Source: Hanleya hanleyi
Lineage: Eukaryota; Mollusca; Polyplacophora; Lepidopleurida; Hanleyidae
Direction: 5' to 3'
DNA length: 64,000 bases
Assembly: GCA_036873755.1 (NCBI GenBank)
Contig: JAVTVY010017288.1
Location: forward strand, 1 to 64,000
Shown one piece after another: positions 60,393 to 64,000 of the stretch; position 1 is the stretch's first letter, and each line of letters starts with the position of its first letter. The position numbers and the translations under genes were made by a program. The notes below the pieces were generated by a model. It ran no database searches. It was not told the DNA's origin and saw only the letters and a list, made by a program, of their open reading frames with translations.

Positions 60393-62346
60393 GCTATTTA
60401 ATTCACAGTGCTTGACTCAATCTGTATTGAGCTTGGTATGAGGAATATTTTGGTAGGTTATACTGGTCAAAAAATATATCGCAGTTGTACGTTTTCAATG
60501 AAAGATAAGGTCCTGAATTATACTCTAGAAAATGACTTGGAAATCTGGCTAAAGAATACTGGTGCAGTGATAAAGATTTTATGTAAAGAACTTGATATCT
60601 TCCTCATATCACTGAAAACTGCTGATCGATTCTCTGTTGTAGGAAACCATCGTTTGTCGCGTGTGAACAACTCAATGTCGACACACCCATGTCCCCGTTT
60701 GAATGCCGGTGTACGGACCAAAAGTCAACAAGTGAGGTGACGTCCCCGGTTTGACTGCATGGTTCACTCTTGGAAAATTTAGCCTTAGCCTCTGCTGGGT
60801 CAACCATTAGTTCGGGAATTAATGCGACACGTCGTCCCTAATGACTTCCTTTGGCGATGAGTTTTATTGACAATAGGCTTGTTTTCCTGAACGCCTACAG
60901 TACACGGCCTATTGTTATCTCATCAAAAGAGCTACTACTGCTTTCGCAGAACTTCGATGTTAAGGACTTCGCGTACACAAAACTAATAAAATTTACCTAG
61001 TTCAATCCAGCGTTAATTCTGCACGTATTGCAGTTCACCATGAAACAACTAAATTGGTATATTTTTATAAATGTGAAAATCCTGTATCATTAATTAGATG
61101 GGAGATTTTGGGGGGGAGGGTTACGTCATGACGTCAAGTCTGTATGTTATAACATTGGCAGATCAACACCATCGTGGTACGTATTGGCGATTTTCGGCAA
61201 TTCTCAATCGATTTTATTGAAAGACAGGAATACAATTAGTATTTTTTTTAGTTAATATACTGTGTGATTTAAGTTTCAATGTTGTACGATAAATGGTCTC
61301 CGAAATATCGCCGAAAACATCTGGGACAGACAGTAGGTTTATTTCTGTGGTTTCTTTGTGAAAAGTAGTTGAAAATTAATATATCTCTTGTTTGTGTATG
61401 AAGAAATACTGAGCAAATGATTGGGATCTCATTTGAAACAAAAAACAACTTTATACAGAAAAAAAATTCTGCTCAACGGACGTGTTTATGTTTTTTCGTC
61501 CAAATATGCGATTGGATTAGAGAACATTACTTCATTCTCAGAGATGATCGCACGAGATTTGAGCCCGAAATCGTCAATCTATTGTTTTGTCACTGATCGA
61601 TTGCAACCTTAATTTAGGCACTGGCGGTGATAAGTTTACTTGCCCAATATTAAGCAACAACTGGAAAAAATACTTGATAAGAAAAACATTCACTTCTATG
61701 CTATGTTTTCTTTCTTTCATTTTTTGTTTGTTTGTTGTTGTTGTTTTTTATTTATTTTTTTATTTTTATTTTTTTTTTGGCCGGTCAAACCTCCCTTGTC
61801 TACGCCCTTGCCGCCTCCCACCCCCACCCTCCGATGTACGGAACCTTCTCGGTTTACTCAGGTTAATATGTAATGTCTGTCACATTTATATTATGCAAGG
61901 ACGTGGCGGAGAAAATGTTGACATCAAATTATAGCAGTTGGAGGATTTTCACTCCTAATCATGAAATCTGTCGACAGAATTGTATTACAATATGACATCA
62001 GCTTTATTATGAAGTCTGTATCCGCTCCATACATAGATCCTACAACTCCAGACGAAAGAAACAAAAACACATTGAAACACTCTCTTCGTTAAACAACTAC
62101 ATTTCGCCCGAAGGTTTGCAGACTTTTAGTGAACCAGGGACATCAAAATTAAGATTCCATTCATCCAAACCCAAGAAAACTTTGAAATGATCAATGAATT
62201 TTTCCTTGTAGTTTGAGGTTGTTTTTTTATTGCCTATGCCATCTGCAGATTGCCTAAAATTCCCAGACTGACTGCAATAGAAGTACGTTACGTGCGCTTT
62301 CATTGGTAAACAACGTAGTTATAAAATCTGTTGTCATTGGTCAATT
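60393..62346. other. No supported gene; tail scrap and T-rich tract
   Basis: 60560-60655 (ttgatatcttcctcatatca, gaaaactgctgatcgattct) matches the middle of the Penelope-like tail, probably a third subfamily. A strongly T-rich tract lies at 61700-61780. A few short frames lack features. Confidence 0.45.
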
Positions 62347-62535
62347 ATGTCGTGGGACGAGATAAATATGTCGTGGGACGAGATAATTATGTCGTGGGAC
62401 GAGATAATTATCTCGTGGGACGAGATAAATATGTCGTGGGACGAGATAATTATCTCGTGGGACGAGATAATTATGTCGTGGGACGAGATAATTATGTCGT
62501 GGGACGAGATAATTATGTCGTGGGACGAGATAATT
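62347..62535. repeat. 21-bp near-palindromic tandem repeat, nine units
   Basis: Unit atgtcgtgggacgagataat(t/a). Units 4 and 6 read atctcg instead of atgtcg, which makes attatctcgt-ggg-acgagataat a perfect 10-bp-stem palindrome. Frames such as YVVGRDN are repeat artefacts. Confidence 0.95.
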
Positions 62536-62580
62536 TTCCGCGAAAAAAAGATTGTGCATGTCCCCTCTAAGATTCCGTAG

Positions 62581-62975
62581 GTTCGTCATTCATCCGTCGT
62601 TCATTAAATAATATCCGCATCCAAATTCAAAAAGATAATCATAGTATAAACATAGGCTAGTTTCCTGCAAAAGCGGTCAACAGTTTTCAATGATGCTGGC
62701 AAGCCATCATGATGTTCCAAAAATATCAAATCCGTATAGCTGATCAGTATTCTTAGTCCATATGATATTCGTGGTAAAGTCATCTAGAAAATGATGTATC
62801 TCAGTCACGCTTTTATTGTGTGTGTATGAACACTCATGATGATCTTGAAGTACATGGGTTCATACGGTGCCTAGCCCCGGGTTAGGCGGAATATAGACAC
62901 AAGTTACGAAACGTAACGCCTTAGGTCTTGCACGCCACGCTCGTATTTTGCAATTAGCATGCGATATGTATAGTA
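62581..62975 (-). mobile_element. Penelope-like family A tail with RT C-terminal scrap
   Basis: ttcgtcattcatccgtcgt through gtatctcagtcacgctttta and gcctagccccgggttaggcg, ending in the reverse of RYVS/ the KYE region near 62950. The terminal acaagcgtctag is missing. Confidence 0.75.
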
Positions 62976-63400
62976 ACGCAGCTGTCAACTATATTTCAGT
63001 CATATCACGACTGTGCCTTTTCGTTACAGAGGTCACGGCATCGAGAGTAACATGACACACGATAGAATTGCTACACCGAAATATAAAATGGCCGACCTCT
63101 GCCAGTATAAATCAGCTGACGTAAAACTGGATGTTGTGAAGATCAAACCTCATAATTACTTGTTTATGTAAATATCATTCACAAGAAATTGGAGTTTATA
63201 GAACCTCCCACAGATGTGCCGAAGAATTTATAGTTCTTGGAATGGAAAAAAACCGATACTTACTATCCGCCCGACAATAACGCTATAATTATTTCGATCT
63301 AGATGTCAGAAATAGGAATACTGAAGGCAGGCCTACACGATTCCCACTTCGTTTATTCCAAGAAGCACTACTTACGTGCGCAATACTTTTTCTCAAGGTG

Positions 63401-63408
63401 TATATAAA
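63401..63408 (+). promoter_or_regulatory. TATA box
   Basis: aaggtgtatataaacg, 45 bp before the ATG at 63453, giving an expected start near 63432. Confidence 0.6.
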
Positions 63409-63452
63409 CGAAAATATAATTTTTTGATATCCAGGCCAATCTAATACTAAAC

Positions 63453-63704
63453 ATGGTGACTTCGGTATATAGATATCTTCTTCCGGTTCTAGTCTGCCTC
63501 GTGTTACTGGTTGTTCTAGTATCTGCAGATTCCATGGTATGGAGAAGGAATGAAGAAGGCGTGCGAGAGGACAGTTTTCAGCAGTTTATGTCGATTAGAG
63601 AAGCAGGTGAACAAAGACGAGTGAGTGAAGATCTGGCTGAATTATCAGGTAACTTAGACGGGCCTGTCAGGAGATTTTATTTGCTTGCTCAAATGGATTT
63701 ATAG
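63453..63704 (+). CDS. Secreted protein, probable first exon (prodomain-like family)
   Basis: The ATG at 63453 opens MVTSVYRYLLPVLVCLVLLV with cleavage plausible after LVSA, then a charged segment (RRNEEGVREDSFQQF, SEDLAELSG). A donor-like TATCAG|GTAACT at 63647 leaves one base of the codon, the same phase and similar ending (LSG) as exon 1 of the 36.8 kb gene (TLSG). I therefore infer a three-exon gene continuing beyond the window. Read through, the frame stops at 63702-63704 (83 residues), so a small secreted peptide is the alternative. Confidence 0.55.
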   Translation: MVTSVYRYLLPVLVCLVLLVVLVSADSMVWRRNEEGVREDSFQQFMSIREAGEQRRVSEDLAELSGNLDGPVRRFYLLAQMDL

Positions 63705-64000
63705 TCAGGTGACTTAGCGAAATTACCGTTACAGAGCGGATAAAAGCACCAAATAGCTTCCTTTATGCCTATTATTCAATTTTAGCCTAGGAGCCCTCCC
63801 GAATTTTTCTAGTTTTCCAAAATCCAAGATGACCGACATATATGTTACAGGAGACACGAGAAGAACCCATAGTTCCAAAGTCAAGTTTCTAGTGTCATTT
63901 AACCTGGTTTTGGACACGCATAAAAATGCTTCCAATACACTACTATAAACTGCATTTATCTTTTCCCCCTGGAAAACGAATATCGAGATACTGGAGTAGT

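Noticed and set aside
62331..62589. YVVGRDN / NYLVPRH repeat proteins
   Set aside because: Translation of the 21-bp near-palindromic repeat.

Overview
The window is eukaryotic, repeat-dense, AT-rich DNA from a marine invertebrate, most likely a lophotrochozoan such as a mollusc. This is inferred from the repeat types (Penelope-like RT family, Helentron with several accessory domains, a 5S-derived SINE ending in ACGTTAAACCC, CR1/L1-like LINE pieces, many TTAA-flanked miniature elements) and from spliced genes with GT-AG introns. I cannot name the species. There are no bacterial-type genes or CRISPR arrays. Some open frames described here begin at non-ATG codons and are meaningful only as exon or domain fragments.

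Layout. 1-4.17 kb (-): a decayed APE-type LINE (ORF1, endonuclease, RT). 5.2-13.5 kb: copy A of a segmental duplication carrying exon 1 of a secreted-protein gene. A 4.25 kb palindromic element splits that exon, and a TTAA-flanked MITE sits upstream. 13.5-19.1 kb: Penelope-like tails and an AT-rich tandem repeat of about 315 bp. 20-29.6 kb (-): a decayed Helentron-type rolling-circle transposon with cysteine protease, Rep, PIF1-like helicase, APE-like endonuclease and a spliced OB-fold-like gene. 33.3-36.85 kb (-): the best host gene, three exons with phase-1 introns, predicted to be a secreted protein of about 266 residues resembling a TGF-beta/activin prodomain. It lies in copy B of the duplication. 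39-44.3 kb: LINE and Penelope-like RT remains, one interrupted by a TA-flanked DNA element. 44.7-51 kb: LINE pieces, a 445 bp tandem duplication, a TTAA element and a roughly 165 bp tandem array. 51.9-56.5 kb: a 4.4 kb, 48-bp satellite that grew from a short piece of a Penelope-like tail. 57.0-57.5 kb (+): a second, damaged prodomain-like paralogue. 63.45 kb (+): a TATA-driven first exon that is probably a third paralogue. 58.4-63 kb also holds Penelope-like tails, a foldback element, a TTAA MITE and a 21-bp near-palindromic array.

The host content is therefore one small family of secreted prodomain-like genes (copy A broken, copy B apparently intact, one damaged copy at 57 kb, and a likely first exon at 63.5 kb) in a bed of transposons. 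The duplication is especially useful because each copy provides the empty site for insertions in the other: the palindrome and a TTAA MITE in copy A, and a different TTAA element in copy B.
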